Of a stretch of 64,000 nt of DNA, positions 36,160 to 44,849 are shown one piece after another. The notes under the pieces were generated by a model. The model made no database searches. It saw only the letters and a program-made list of their open reading frames with translations, and was not told the origin of the DNA. The stretch lies in NCBI GenBank assembly GCA_965203215.1, contig CBDBBY010000001.1, positions 558,001-622,000 of the forward strand, given 5' to 3'. Both the position numbers and the translations under genes were made by a program. The stretch is from CBDBBY01 sp965203215 (GTDB taxonomy: Bacteria; Pseudomonadota; Alphaproteobacteria; Rhodobacterales; Rhodobacteraceae). Position 1 is the stretch's first letter, and each line of letters begins with the position of its first letter.

Positions 36160-37209
36160 TTATACTCTTTCCATCGGGAGCAGCACGGTAAATTTGCACC
36201 CGGCCCCCAGCTCGCTTGAAACGGCAAGCCGCCCTCGATGGCGCTGGACGATGTGTTTTACGATCGCCAATCCCAAGCCTGTTCCGCCCACTTCCCGGGA
36301 ACGATGCTGGTCCACGCGATAGAAGCGCTCCGTCAGCCTAGGCAAATGGTCCGGACCGATTCCAGGTCCTTTGTCCGATACGCTGATCGCAACTGCGTCC
36401 CCGTTGAAATTCGCGGGCTGCCGAATGATCTCGACATCCACCAAAACCTCGCCTCCGCTCTCGTCGTACTTCAAAGCATTCTCGAGCAGATTGCGCATCA
36501 CCTGGCAAAGCTGATCCAATTCGCCGCGCACGACAGCATTGCAATTCCGATTATGCGTTCGAATTCGCTTTGCATACCCATTTTCTGAAGAGTACATTGA
36601 ACTCAAAGTGTTGTTCAGAACTTCCGAGATATGAACCAGCTCGCTGGGACGAATGCGCTCGTTCGATTCTACTTTCGACAATGACAAAAGATCCTTGATC
36701 AGGCTGTTCATCCGCAACGCTTCGCGCTCCATGAGGTCAATAAATCCGGCGCGCCTGCTCTCGTCGTTGCACGATTGCCCCTTGAGCGTTTCGATTACAC
36801 CCAGCATCGTGGTCAACGGCGACCGAAGCTCATGGCTGACATTGGCGACGAAGTCGCGGCGCAGCTGTTCGGTCGCGTCGAGACCGCTCATGTCGGTCAG
36901 CGAAATGACAAAGCCCTCCAATCGCGGGTCGGACAAATCAACAAAGTTGACGGACATCTTAAATTTGGTCTCGATCTCGCCGTCCGAATGCTTGATGATC
37001 GTTTCCGAGATGCCCCGCTCGCTATGCGCATCGTTGATGCAATGCAAAGCCTCGGGCTGCCGGATGAATGCATAGAATGATTGGCCGGCCAGATGCGCGC
37101 CGAATAATTCTTCGGCGGCATGGTTTGCGCAGCGGATCCCGTAGTCCAAACCGACGAATACGACCGGGTCCGACAATGCCGCTATAATTTGTTCGACCCA
37201 CTTCAGCAT
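36160..37209 (-). CDS. phoR: Phosphate regulon sensor histidine kinase PhoR
   Basis: A 349-aa sensor kinase: an N-terminal PAS domain (about residues 10-115), the H-box FVANVSHELRSPLTTMLG with the phosphorylated His, and a HATPase_c domain with N-box NLLENALKYDESGG, G1 VSDKGPGIG and G2 REVGGTGLGLAIVKHIV. No membrane helix is visible from the ATG at 37209, nor in the longer frame from a TTG at 37296, whereas many PhoR proteins have one or two. It may be soluble or membrane-associated through PstB/PhoU. It should phosphorylate PhoB. Confidence 0.9.
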   Translation of the reverse strand: MLKWVEQIIAALSDPVVFVGLDYGIRCANHAAEELFGAHLAGQSFYAFIRQPEALHCINDAHSERGISETIIKHSDGEIETKFKMSVNFVDLSDPRLEGFVISLTDMSGLDATEQLRRDFVANVSHELRSPLTTMLGVIETLKGQSCNDESRRAGFIDLMEREALRMNSLIKDLLSLSKVESNERIRPSELVHISEVLNNTLSSMYSSENGYAKRIRTHNRNCNAVVRGELDQLCQVMRNLLENALKYDESGGEVLVDVEIIRQPANFNGDAVAISVSDKGPGIGPDHLPRLTERFYRVDQHRSREVGGTGLGLAIVKHIVQRHRGRLAVSSELGAGCKFTVLLPMERV

Positions 37210-37634
37210 GAGAGTTCGCAGGGCGCCTAGTTTCTCTGTGCCGACCGTAAATATATTGCATTCCGCAGCAAGCAAAGAACAAGACGGATTGCGCAAATCT
37301 GAAACGCCCCGGTTTTTCCGAATGGCAAAAGCTTAAACGAGCGAGCCGGTGTTCGGACAGATCAAGCAGGCGCGCCTGTTCCGGCGGTTCCTGCTGCGCG
37401 GCGGGAATGAGCGCTGGCCTTTATCACCCACAACTTGAACAAGCCGGCTTTCGAATGGCCGGACGGGCAGTCCGCGAGCACTGGATCTTCCCCGTACCCG
37501 CCCGCGAGGACATGGAACGCGAAAATCGTTCGAGTGAATTCACTCAATCCGATTCGGTCGCAATGGACGGCCTGCGATAACACATGTCCCGGTGCGACTG
37601 TCAGGCTCAGCGTAGAGCATACTCAGACGCGCGC
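37210..37634. other. 425-bp gap between phoR and the parD-like gene
   Basis: No gene with similarity is visible. In particular no ParE/RelE-type toxin frame follows the ParD-like antitoxin. Confidence 0.5.
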
Positions 37635-37910
37635 CTATGCACCTGCCGCCTTGCGGGCATCGGCCAGATATTCGTCCGACCAGACTGAATACTCGTTTTC
37701 CCGAAGGGATTGCTGGAGCAAAGCGCGGACTTCACCGCGCTCATGGTTCAGAGCCGCTTCCATATGGCGACGCACCAAATCACGGATAAATTCGCTTGGT
37801 GTCTCGCAGAGGGAGCCTCTGCCGGTGATTTCGCCAACATACAGTGCCAACGGATCGGGTAGTGTCGTATTCAGCCGCTTCACCATCTTGCTTTTACTTG
37901 TGTTTGCCAT
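37635..37910 (-). CDS. ParD-like ribbon-helix-helix antitoxin, orphan
   Basis: A 91-aa protein with the layout of type II ParD/CopG antitoxins. An N-terminal ribbon-helix-helix (KRLNTTLPDPLALYVGE, TPSEFIRDLVRRHME) is expected to bind the promoter as a dimer, and a charged C-terminal half (ALLQQSLRENEYSVWSDEYLADARK) would normally wrap a ParE toxin. ATG at 37910. Such antitoxins normally overlap a parE gene downstream; none is present in the next 425 bp or in other frames. It is therefore an orphan, perhaps a leftover after toxin loss or a trans-acting antidote. Confidence 0.75.
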   Translation of the reverse strand: MANTSKSKMVKRLNTTLPDPLALYVGEITGRGSLCETPSEFIRDLVRRHMEAALNHERGEVRALLQQSLRENEYSVWSDEYLADARKAAGA

Positions 37911-38175
37911 GGAAGTGCTCCTTCGTTTTCCTCAATACCTTGTGCATGCGCGCGTCAGATGTCGATTGAACGCGGCAATGCCATGGCATCCCTGCGCAAT
38001 ATTGAGGCCAAGCTCGCGGTCCGACCGTCATATCCTCAGTATCTCAATGCGACCAAGCATTTCAGGCCAGCCGCATTCTTGGACCGACGGCGTTCGACCG
38101 GAAAACGGATTCCGAAAACTAGAAATGTCCTTGCCGTTTGGATTGTCGGAAAATTGCGCAGCGAAAATTTTCAGT

Positions 38176-38252
38176 TGGCGCACCCGAGAGGATTCGAACC
38201 TCTGGCCTCTGCCTTCGGAGGGCAGCGCTCTATCCGGCTGAGCTACGGGTGC
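38176..38252 (-). tRNA. tRNA-Arg (anticodon CCG)
   Basis: The minus strand folds as a standard cloverleaf: acceptor GCACCCG / CGGGTGC, D-arm GCTC...GAGC, anticodon stem CTGCC / GGCAG with loop CTCCGAA (anticodon CCG), T-stem AGAGG / CCTCT with loop TTCGAAT, discriminator G and an encoded CCA. It decodes CGG. It sits between the parD-like gene and sufS. Confidence 0.97.
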
Positions 38253-38298
38253 GCAGATCCATGTCTTTATTCGATTTGTTCAAAGATCGCAAATTCAA

Positions 38299-39519
38299 TC
38301 ATGCGAATAGTTCACGGCAGAATTCAAGTCCTTCCACCAATTTGTCCACCTCGTCCTTTGTGTTGTAGAGACCGAACGAAGCACGGCAGGTCGCGGTCGT
38401 TCCCAAATGCTCCATCAAAGGCTGCGCGCAATGATGGCCTGCTCTGACTGCGATGCCCATTTTGTCAAGCACAGTCGAAAGGTCATGAGCGTGCGCCGCG
38501 CCGTCAATCGTGAAAGAAAATATTGCGCCCTTCCCCTCCGCGCATCCTTGAAGGCGAAGCCAGTTCTTGTTGGAAAGCTGCTTCGCAGCATAATCCCGCA
38601 ACTCACATTCGTGCCGGTGAATGTTTTCCGTTCCCAACTCCGAGATGTAGTCAATTGCGACTCCAAGCCCGATCATTTGCACGATCGGCGGAGTTCCGGC
38701 TTCGAACCTGCGGGGCGGATCCGCATAGTCGACCGCCGATCTGGTTACCGATTTGATCATGTCGCCGCCGCCTCTGAACGGACGCATCTCTTCAATTCGC
38801 TCGCGTTTCGCGAACAAGGCGCCTGATGCCGAGGGACCATAAAGCTTGTGCCCGGTAATCGCATAAAAATCGATGCCAAGCTCTTGGACATCCACTTTCC
38901 CGTGAACTGCCGCCTGAGCGCCGTCCGCAAGCACGGGAATGTCCAGCTTTCGCGCCTCTCTCGCGATTGTCGCGACGTCGACCTTGGTGCCCAAGACATT
39001 GGACATGTGCGAGATCGCGATAAGCTTGGTCCGAGGCCCGACAAGCTCAAGAACGCGCTGCGGATCAAGGGCGCCTTGCCCGTCCGGCTCAGCCCAGCGC
39101 AGCACGACGCCCAGACGCTCACGAAGAAAATGCCATGGCACGATGTTTGCGTGATGCTCCATAACGGAAAGAACGATCTCATCGCCGGCGCTTACGCGCG
39201 GCATCGCCCAGCTGTACGCGACCAGATTCATCCCTTCCGTCGCGCCTGTGGTGTAGATGATTTCTTCTTCACTGCGGGCGTTGAGAAACGATTTGATTTT
39301 GCTGCGAACCTTCTCGTACTTGTCGGTCGCCAAATTGGACAAATAATGAAGACCTCGATGCACGTTTGCGTACTCTTCCTCGTAGGCCCGCGATACGGCC
39401 TCGATGACGCGACCCGGCTTTTGCGCCGATGCCGCATTGTCCAGGTAAACAAGCGGACGACCGTTCACCTCCCGGCTAAGAATCGGAAAATCATCCCGTA
39501 TCTTGGTCACATCGTACAT
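38299..39519 (-). CDS. sufS: Cysteine desulfurase SufS
   Basis: A class II PLP-dependent cysteine desulfurase (406 aa) that takes sulfur from cysteine for Fe-S cluster assembly. Key blocks are VYLDNAASAQKPGRVIEA, ANVHRGLHYLS, the PLP lysine in FYAITGHKLYGPSASGAL, and the active-site loop VRAGHHCAQPLMEHLG with the catalytic Cys, a SufS pattern rather than IscS. The ATG at 39519 (MYDVTKIRDDFPIL) is the homologous start; the open frame extends upstream into the YIP1 gene without similarity. It follows yip1 by 8 bp, completing the suf operon. Confidence 0.95.
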   Translation of the reverse strand: MYDVTKIRDDFPILSREVNGRPLVYLDNAASAQKPGRVIEAVSRAYEEEYANVHRGLHYLSNLATDKYEKVRSKIKSFLNARSEEEIIYTTGATEGMNLVAYSWAMPRVSAGDEIVLSVMEHHANIVPWHFLRERLGVVLRWAEPDGQGALDPQRVLELVGPRTKLIAISHMSNVLGTKVDVATIAREARKLDIPVLADGAQAAVHGKVDVQELGIDFYAITGHKLYGPSASGALFAKRERIEEMRPFRGGGDMIKSVTRSAVDYADPPRRFEAGTPPIVQMIGLGVAIDYISELGTENIHRHECELRDYAAKQLSNKNWLRLQGCAEGKGAIFSFTIDGAAHAHDLSTVLDKMGIAVRAGHHCAQPLMEHLGTTATCRASFGLYNTKDEVDKLVEGLEFCRELFA

Positions 39520-39527
39520 CGGGGATC

Positions 39528-40097
39528 TCAGACGGTTCCGAAGGCCGCGTAAAGAGTCAAAACGCCCATAATGATCGCCGCCATCGACATCATCGTGCCG
39601 ATGAGCACTTTGAACGCGGATTTGAATCCATGCAGGACGGCGACGAAATTCGCGAACAGCCAAAAGAACAATACGATCGAAACGATCGTCAACAGCCCGT
39701 CCAGAACTGGAATGACCATGGAGGCAAAAATCTGTACGAATTGATAAAGCAGCATGATGAATTGGAGCCAAACCATCAAGACAAGCGTTTCCTTCAGGTT
39801 CCCATTTCCACCGACCATCTGGCCAATCAGATAAGTTGCTAGGACGATGACGCACAAAACGGCGCCTTGAATCGCCGTGAAAATCAGCGGGTTCCTAAAC
39901 AGATTCAGCTGTTCGGCTTCTTCGCTTGCAGCCGTAAGCTGAAAGAAAAGGCTCGACAGAATGGACCCCAAGATCACTACGACCGCAGCCAGCTCAATGG
40001 CGGCTTGCAAAGGCACACGATGCTTGAGGACCTTCACGGCTCCGTATTTCGGATCCCGCAAAGACAAGCTTGCAAGCTGAATCAGTTGGCCGAGCAT
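39528..40097 (-). CDS. YIP1-family membrane protein in the suf operon
   Basis: A 189-aa protein with five hydrophobic segments (about residues 33-52, 68-92, 101-125, 130-150, 162-186), matching YIP1-domain membrane proteins. A YIP1 gene between sufD and sufS is a recurring arrangement in some alphaproteobacteria, notably Rhodobacterales. Its role in Fe-S assembly is unproven. ATG at 40097; the gene is coupled to sufS at its end but lies 298 bp after sufD. Confidence 0.8.
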   Translation of the reverse strand: MLGQLIQLASLSLRDPKYGAVKVLKHRVPLQAAIELAAVVVILGSILSSLFFQLTAASEEAEQLNLFRNPLIFTAIQGAVLCVIVLATYLIGQMVGGNGNLKETLVLMVWLQFIMLLYQFVQIFASMVIPVLDGLLTIVSIVLFFWLFANFVAVLHGFKSAFKVLIGTMMSMAAIIMGVLTLYAAFGTV

Positions 40098-40395
40098 GGG
40101 GTGGATTCTATTCCTGCGATCATTTCGCTCTATAGATAGTTTCCCGCGTTCTTTGCGGCAAGTGGTCGTGAATTCCAGAAATCTGAAGGTGACGGCGCAT
40201 GTCCGTCTCTCAGTGCATTGCCCGCGTCATCCGCCGCTCGCAGCCTCAACATCGCGATGAACCGATCGAGAGCCCGAACAGCCGGGAAAAAGAAATGTCT
40301 TCGATCAACAAGATCCCGCATGCGAGGCGCATCGCGGCGTGCCTGCCCGATCAGTCATCTTGAACATTCTGGATTTGCCTCGGAATACTGCAACT
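40098..40395. other. 298-bp gap between sufD and yip1
   Basis: An unusually long spacer inside an operon. Short open frames show no similarity. No repeat or terminator was recognised. Confidence 0.45.
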
Positions 40396-41676
40396 TCAGG
40401 CAGGCAGCCAAGCGTGAAACTGCTGCATAACTGCTTCAGCGAGCTGCGAATCTTCAATCTCTTCGACCGCCTCGGCCAGAAACGCCGCGGCAAGCATTCC
40501 CTTCGCATCGCTTTCGGGTATTCCGCGCGACCTGAGATAGAACAATGCATTTTCATCCAGCCCGCCGCTGGTAGAGCCGTGCGAGCATGCGACGTCGTCG
40601 GCGTATATCTCCAGTTCGGGCTTCGCAAGAAACTGAGCGTCGTCGTCGAGCAGCAAAGCTTGGCTCAATTGGTATCCGTCCGTCTTTTGAGCAGCTGGCT
40701 CAACCAGTATCTTGCCTTGAAAGACGCCCACAGCTCCGTTGCGAAGAACTTTCTTGAATACCTGCCGGCTTTCACAGTTGGGAGCCAGATGCTTGACGAA
40801 GAGCGTGTCGTCCTGATGGAAATTCGCATTTCCGATCGCCGCCCCAGAAACATGCGCCGCGCCTCCCTCGCCTGCCAGATCGATTACGCACTCATTCCGC
40901 AACCAATCCGTGTCGGCAGTTGCCGTGAACGACTTCATGCTTGAACCGGCTCCCAATCTGGCAAACATATGGTTGATTGATCGAAACTGATGCATTCCGT
41001 TTTGAATGCGTACATGGTTGAATCGGGCGCCGTCCCCGATTTCCACCTCGACGACCGTGTTCGTTCCGGTTCCCGAGAATCCTGTTTCAAGCAATGTCAC
41101 CTCGGAATCAGGATCCAGCTTAAGAACATGCCTGACGTAAGCGGACCTGACGGCGCTTTCCCCCACATTGTACGCGATCTCGATTGGCTGGGTCTGTCGG
41201 CCGCGAACTCTTATCGCAAGTCCGGAATTGACACGGAGGCGGTTTTCGAGCGCGAATGGACGCTGAACCGGAGCCTGTCCCCTGGCTTCAAGAGCGCCGA
41301 ACAGATCTGAGCACCAATGCGATTCGTCGACAAAGATGTCTTTCAATTCATCGACCCGAATGTGCGCATCTGCCAAGGAATCGGATTGCTGCCTATCCAA
41401 ACCGCCGCCCGACAAAACAATCCTTTTGCGATCTATCCTGTCGAACACGGTTGATTGACCATCGGTCCCGCAGGCAGGAGGCGCCGAGCTCGATAAACCG
41501 GTCAGCCCTTCCGGATCCGTGAATTTCCAATATTCATCGCGCCGCTGGGCCGGGCCGGTCGACTTGACCAGCTCCCGAGCCCGATGCAAGGCGTTGCTGT
41601 GCCATGCTGCCCTACCGCCCAAGCCCGACGGCGCAGGCCGGCTGTCAGAATTTTCGTGAATCGGTCGTACTCCCAT
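40396..41676 (-). CDS. sufD: Fe-S cluster scaffold protein SufD
   Basis: SufD partners SufB and SufC in the SufBC2D scaffold. The 426-aa product has the beta-helix core shared with SufB; recognisable are RDEYWKFTD near residue 45, the LETGFSGTG / VVEVEIGDGARFNHVRIQ region, VFQGKILVEPAAQKTDGYQLSQALLLDDDAQFLAKPELEIYADDVACSHGSTSGGLDENALFYLRSRG (named here only by start and end: about residues 310-378) and the terminal EEIEDSQL block. ATG at 41676 follows sufC by 30 bp. It lacks the cysteines of the SufB cluster site, as is normal for SufD. Confidence 0.93.
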   Translation of the reverse strand: MGVRPIHENSDSRPAPSGLGGRAAWHSNALHRARELVKSTGPAQRRDEYWKFTDPEGLTGLSSSAPPACGTDGQSTVFDRIDRKRIVLSGGGLDRQQSDSLADAHIRVDELKDIFVDESHWCSDLFGALEARGQAPVQRPFALENRLRVNSGLAIRVRGRQTQPIEIAYNVGESAVRSAYVRHVLKLDPDSEVTLLETGFSGTGTNTVVEVEIGDGARFNHVRIQNGMHQFRSINHMFARLGAGSSMKSFTATADTDWLRNECVIDLAGEGGAAHVSGAAIGNANFHQDDTLFVKHLAPNCESRQVFKKVLRNGAVGVFQGKILVEPAAQKTDGYQLSQALLLDDDAQFLAKPELEIYADDVACSHGSTSGGLDENALFYLRSRGIPESDAKGMLAAAFLAEAVEEIEDSQLAEAVMQQFHAWLPA

Positions 41677-41706
41677 TGCGATCGGATCTCAGGCAAATCC
41701 TGCGCA

Positions 41707-42462
41707 TCATCCCATCTCTGCCAGCAGATCGGCATAACCGTTTTCTTCGACTTCAAGAGCGAGGTCAGGCCCTCCGGACCGCACTATTCGACCATCCATC
41801 AAAATATGGACCATGTCCGGCTGAATGTAGTTCAGCAGGCGTTGATAATGGGTGATCACGAGAAACGATCTTTGTTCCGAACGCAGTGAATTGACGCCTC
41901 GGGCGACTTGCTTGAGGGCGTCAACATCCAATCCCGAGTCTGTTTCGTCCAAGACGCAAAGCCTCGGCTCCAACACCGCCATGTGGAGGATCTCATTCCT
42001 CTTTTTCTCGCCACCGGAGAAGCCGAAGTTTACCGGACGCTTCAATAGATCGCCCTCGATCCCGAGGTCCTTCGCTTTCGCGCGGACCAGCCGAAGAAAT
42101 TCCGCGGCGGACACCGAATCCTCTCCGCGCGCTTTCCGCTGCGCATTCAGAGCCGTTCGAAGGAAGGTCATGTTTCCGACGCCTGCGATTTCGACCGGAT
42201 ACTGGAAAGCCAGAAACAAGCCCTCTGCCGCGCGCTCCTCCGGTTCGATCTCCAGAAGATCGTTTCCATCCAGCTCGACGGTCCCTTCTATGATTTCGTA
42301 TCCGTCCCGGCCAGCCAGGATATAGGACAGCGTCGATTTGCCGGAACCGTTGGGACCCATCACGGCGTGGACAGCGCCCGCCTCGACGTCCATGTCGACG
42401 CCCTTGAGAATTTCCTTCTGCTCATTCTCAAGTCCGGCGTGCAAGTTCTTGATTGACAACAT
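41707..42462 (-). CDS. sufC: Fe-S assembly ATPase SufC
   Basis: An ABC-type ATPase (251 aa) that drives the SufBC2D scaffold. Walker A GPNGSGKST, Q-loop LFLAFQYPVEIAGVGN, the SufC signature NFGFSGGEKKRNEI, Walker B LCVLDETDSGLDVDAL and the switch His in VITHYQRLL are all visible. The ATG at 42462 (MLSIKNLHAGLE) is the homologous start, with GGAGG 12 bases upstream. sufC is normally placed directly after sufB; here 2.4 kb of inserted DNA with its own genes lies between them, so sufC needs its own promoter or long read-through. Confidence 0.95.
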   Translation of the reverse strand: MLSIKNLHAGLENEQKEILKGVDMDVEAGAVHAVMGPNGSGKSTLSYILAGRDGYEIIEGTVELDGNDLLEIEPEERAAEGLFLAFQYPVEIAGVGNMTFLRTALNAQRKARGEDSVSAAEFLRLVRAKAKDLGIEGDLLKRPVNFGFSGGEKKRNEILHMAVLEPRLCVLDETDSGLDVDALKQVARGVNSLRSEQRSFLVITHYQRLLNYIQPDMVHILMDGRIVRSGGPDLALEVEENGYADLLAEMG

Positions 42463-42660
42463 TAATTTACCACGCCTCCGTTCATCCGAATTGGCCGTCC
42501 GCTCACAACCCGAAGGCTTGGGCAACCTGCTGATTCAATATCCCGCTTCCGTTACCCCTTTGCTGCGCAAGCTTCAACTCATCAGCGAAGAATGGAGAAG
42601 CAACACGGCGCGAGCGGGTTGCCGTTATCGCCCGCGAAAACGTTCGAAAGCCAATTCGCT

Positions 42661-42824
42661 GGGCGCGTCCCATATTTTTTTGGGCAGACGGGATGCCGCC
42701 GGTCGAATGCCGAAGCCGGAGCCTTGCTCGCCGTCGAATGCCGCTTCGAAAACAACCGCAGACCCGAAATCATCAATTGGAGGGATAGCCGCGGCTGTCT
42801 GCCCAAAAAATTTGGGATGCGCCC
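42661..42824. mobile_element. 164-bp MITE with 28-bp inverted termini and 9-bp target duplication
   Basis: The left terminus (42661-42689) starts GGGCGCGTCCCATATTTTTT and ends GGGCAGAC; the right terminus (42797-42824) is its near-perfect reverse complement, with two substitutions and one base less in the T run. The flanks carry CAATTCGCT twice, at 42652-42660 and 42825-42833, a 9-bp target duplication. The interior has no transposase. Related sequences at 33593, 43480 and 52500 suggest a family spread by an IS located elsewhere. Confidence 0.85.
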
Positions 42825-42985
42825 CAATTCGCTGCGCAAATTGCGTTTGAAGCCCGAATCCTGCCAGACAGTTTCGGCGCAAGTTTGAACGAATCTCCAA
42901 GAGTTGTCCGCCGCGCTATGCGCAACCGCCAATCCCCGGCGGCGTCTGAAACGCGGGCGGCGCACCGCCATTGCCTTCGGCGCCT

Positions 42986-43303
42986 CTACTGAGCTTCGAC
43001 CGTTACCGCTGTCCCGGAAGCTGACACCATGAGCATGTTGTTGATGACTTCATAGTCGAGATCAACGCCCACGACCGCATTGCCGCCGATTCTGGCAGCC
43101 TCGCTTTCCAGTTCTCCGAGCGCTATCCGCCGCGCTTTGCCAAGCTCTTCTTCATATGCGCCGGATCTTCCGCCGAGGATGTCCGTAATCCCCGCGAACA
43201 GATCCCGTATCACGTTCGCTCCAAGAATTGCTTCTCCCACGACGACGCCGTGATACTGCCTGATGGTCATGCCCGAGATATCAGGAGTTGTAGTAACGAT
43301 CAT
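42986..43303 (-). CDS. YbjQ / UPF0145 family protein
   Basis: A 105-aa protein with the whole YbjQ domain: start MIVTTTPDISG, then EAILGANVIRDLFAGITDILGGRSGAYEEEL, and the end NAVVGVDLDYEVI, a family hallmark. The family forms pentamers and is called a putative heavy-metal-binding domain; its role is unknown. The ATG at 43303 with AAAGGG upstream is the family start; the longer open frame to 43573 runs into a repeat and is unlikely. It lies within the 2.4-kb block that separates sufB and sufC. Confidence 0.88.
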   Translation of the reverse strand: MIVTTTPDISGMTIRQYHGVVVGEAILGANVIRDLFAGITDILGGRSGAYEEELGKARRIALGELESEAARIGGNAVVGVDLDYEVINNMLMVSASGTAVTVEAQ

Positions 43304-43479
43304 GGTTTTGCCCTTTTTTCCGAGTACCGAGTTTATTTCACGATCTACAAATAGTGTCTGCTCATGCCAGTTTGTAGGCCGCAATGGAACGCAGATGCGG
43401 AAGCCGCATAAATTGCTTGCAGCATGTCGGTCCTGACTGCCCCGAATCTTACGGAGAACCGGCAAATGCAGCACAATGA

Positions 43480-43591
43480 GGGTGCATCTCGTGTTTTTTG
43501 GATTGAGTCGGTTCCACACTCTCTTGTGTCGCCCGACCCAAATGTTTCGAGGGTTGCAATTGTGACTGATCAAGAATCATGAGACGCACCC
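43480..43591. repeat. 112-bp inverted-repeat element related to the MITE
   Basis: GGGTGCATCTCGTG at 43480-43493 and its inverted partner CATGAGACGCACCC at 43578-43591 match at 12 of 14 positions. The left end continues into TTTTTTGG, as in the 42.7-kb MITE. No target duplication is seen, so it may be an old or rearranged copy. Confidence 0.5.
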
Positions 43592-43737
43592 ACGCGCGCG
43601 GGCAAACGCTGTTGCTGCCCAGCGATCGGATGTTCGGGACGGCGACGCACTGTCATGAAGACCGCGCCTGGAGTCGCGCAGGACGCCGAAGCTTCCGAGT
43701 TAAAGATTTGCGGATCGTGACACCGGGAAGCGCCGAC

Positions 43738-43982
43738 TAGACCGTCGGCGGCAGGTTATCGAACACGAACAAGAAAATCTTGAAGAAGTCGTCCTCATAA
43801 TCCGCCCAAGCAGTTCCCGACCGCCCGTAGGGCAGATGATCAGTTTCATCGGCGACTACCCCGAGATCCGCAGAGTCGTCAAGCCAGACTGCCGCGTGTT
43901 GCCGCCAGCGTCGTAGACCCTCCGTCCTATGACTGACTTTGGCACCGTGATGCGCAATCGGGAAAGAGCGGCTTCGTCGGCC
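43738..43982 (-). pseudogene. Open frame following the cupin stop, possible remnant
   Basis: Directly after the cupin TGA the same frame stays open for 81 codons to a TAG at 43738. The predicted segment AVWLDDSADLGVVADETDHL and the acidic/aromatic YEDDFFKIFLFVFDNLPPTV at the end look protein-like, but I recognise no family and see no start codon. It may be a decayed gene or chance. Confidence 0.25.
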
Positions 43983-44486
43983 TCAGGTGTCTTCGCCTTC
44001 GTAATATCCCAGACTGTTCTTCGCACGCCCGATATAGCGAAGATGCGCTCTCATGAAATCAGGGCCCGGCTTGATCGCGAGCGCCGCGAACTTCCCGCTG
44101 TCCGGGTACTCGACAACCTCCGGGTCGCGCATCGTCGAGATGCCCAGATACTTCAGCTCATCTTTGCCGGTGTTGATCAGCTGGTGCGCCGTGTCAGGCC
44201 CGCCGCGAGGCGCAGCACAGACGTCGCCCGCCTTGACCGGATGCTCGGCGTCGCCGTACCGATAGGTGCCGCTCCCGCTCAAGATCACGAACATCTCGTC
44301 GTTCCCTAAATGATTGTGGAACGGGAAAGCGCGCCGCCCGGGTTGCACCGTTACAAACATGCATCCCAGACCCTCGAGACCCAGCTTTTGCCCGATCGGC
44401 GCAATTCTGGAGCCGAACTTGTTCGAATCGGCCGGAGTATTTTCAAACCCCTCCTCATCAAATGCATTCACCACACGCATGGACAT
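43983..44486 (-). CDS. Cupin-domain protein
   Basis: A 167-aa single-domain cupin. Motif 1 is PFHNHLGNDEMFVILSGSG (two His and a Glu as likely metal ligands), motif 2 GDVCAAPRGGPDTAHQLINTG (His). A short N-terminal arm and a C-terminal extension of about 45 residues (GPDFMRAHLRYIGRAKNSLGYY) flank it. Such proteins range from dioxygenases to sugar isomerases and sensors; the substrate is unknown. ATG at 44486 with GGAGG upstream, a second ATG follows two codons on. Lying inside the suf operon block with ybjQ, it is probably part of inserted DNA. Confidence 0.85.
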   Translation of the reverse strand: MSMRVVNAFDEEGFENTPADSNKFGSRIAPIGQKLGLEGLGCMFVTVQPGRRAFPFHNHLGNDEMFVILSGSGTYRYGDAEHPVKAGDVCAAPRGGPDTAHQLINTGKDELKYLGISTMRDPEVVEYPDSGKFAALAIKPGPDFMRAHLRYIGRAKNSLGYYEGEDT

Positions 44487-44849
44487 TTCGGCGACCTCCG
44501 ATTGGCAATGATTCCTGTCTGTATTTCAAAAAACTCGGGATATACGATGCATGCTATGGAAATTTGTCGAACATATGCAAGCTATATGTCCGAGCGGCTT
44601 ATATTCTCCGATATCCCGATGCCGGTCGAAGGTTGATCGAATTGAGCATCCTTGCGGACGAATTCCGAAATTGCCGCCCCAACGGCAAACTGGCCGCTTA
44701 GATGCCATCGCATGGCCAGTTGCTTTCGAATCCGTGAAATGAATGGCGAGACGCTCACAGGATATCGGCGGTCTCAAGGCGGCCAATGACCCATGGCGTC
44801 GCAGATTCGGCCGCCCGCGCAACAATCTGAACTTTGCGCGCAATTGAGT
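44487..44849. other. Spacer between the cupin gene and sufB
   Basis: 363 bp without a supported gene or clear repeat. It is the upper junction of the insertion into the suf operon and should contain the cupin promoter. Confidence 0.45.
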
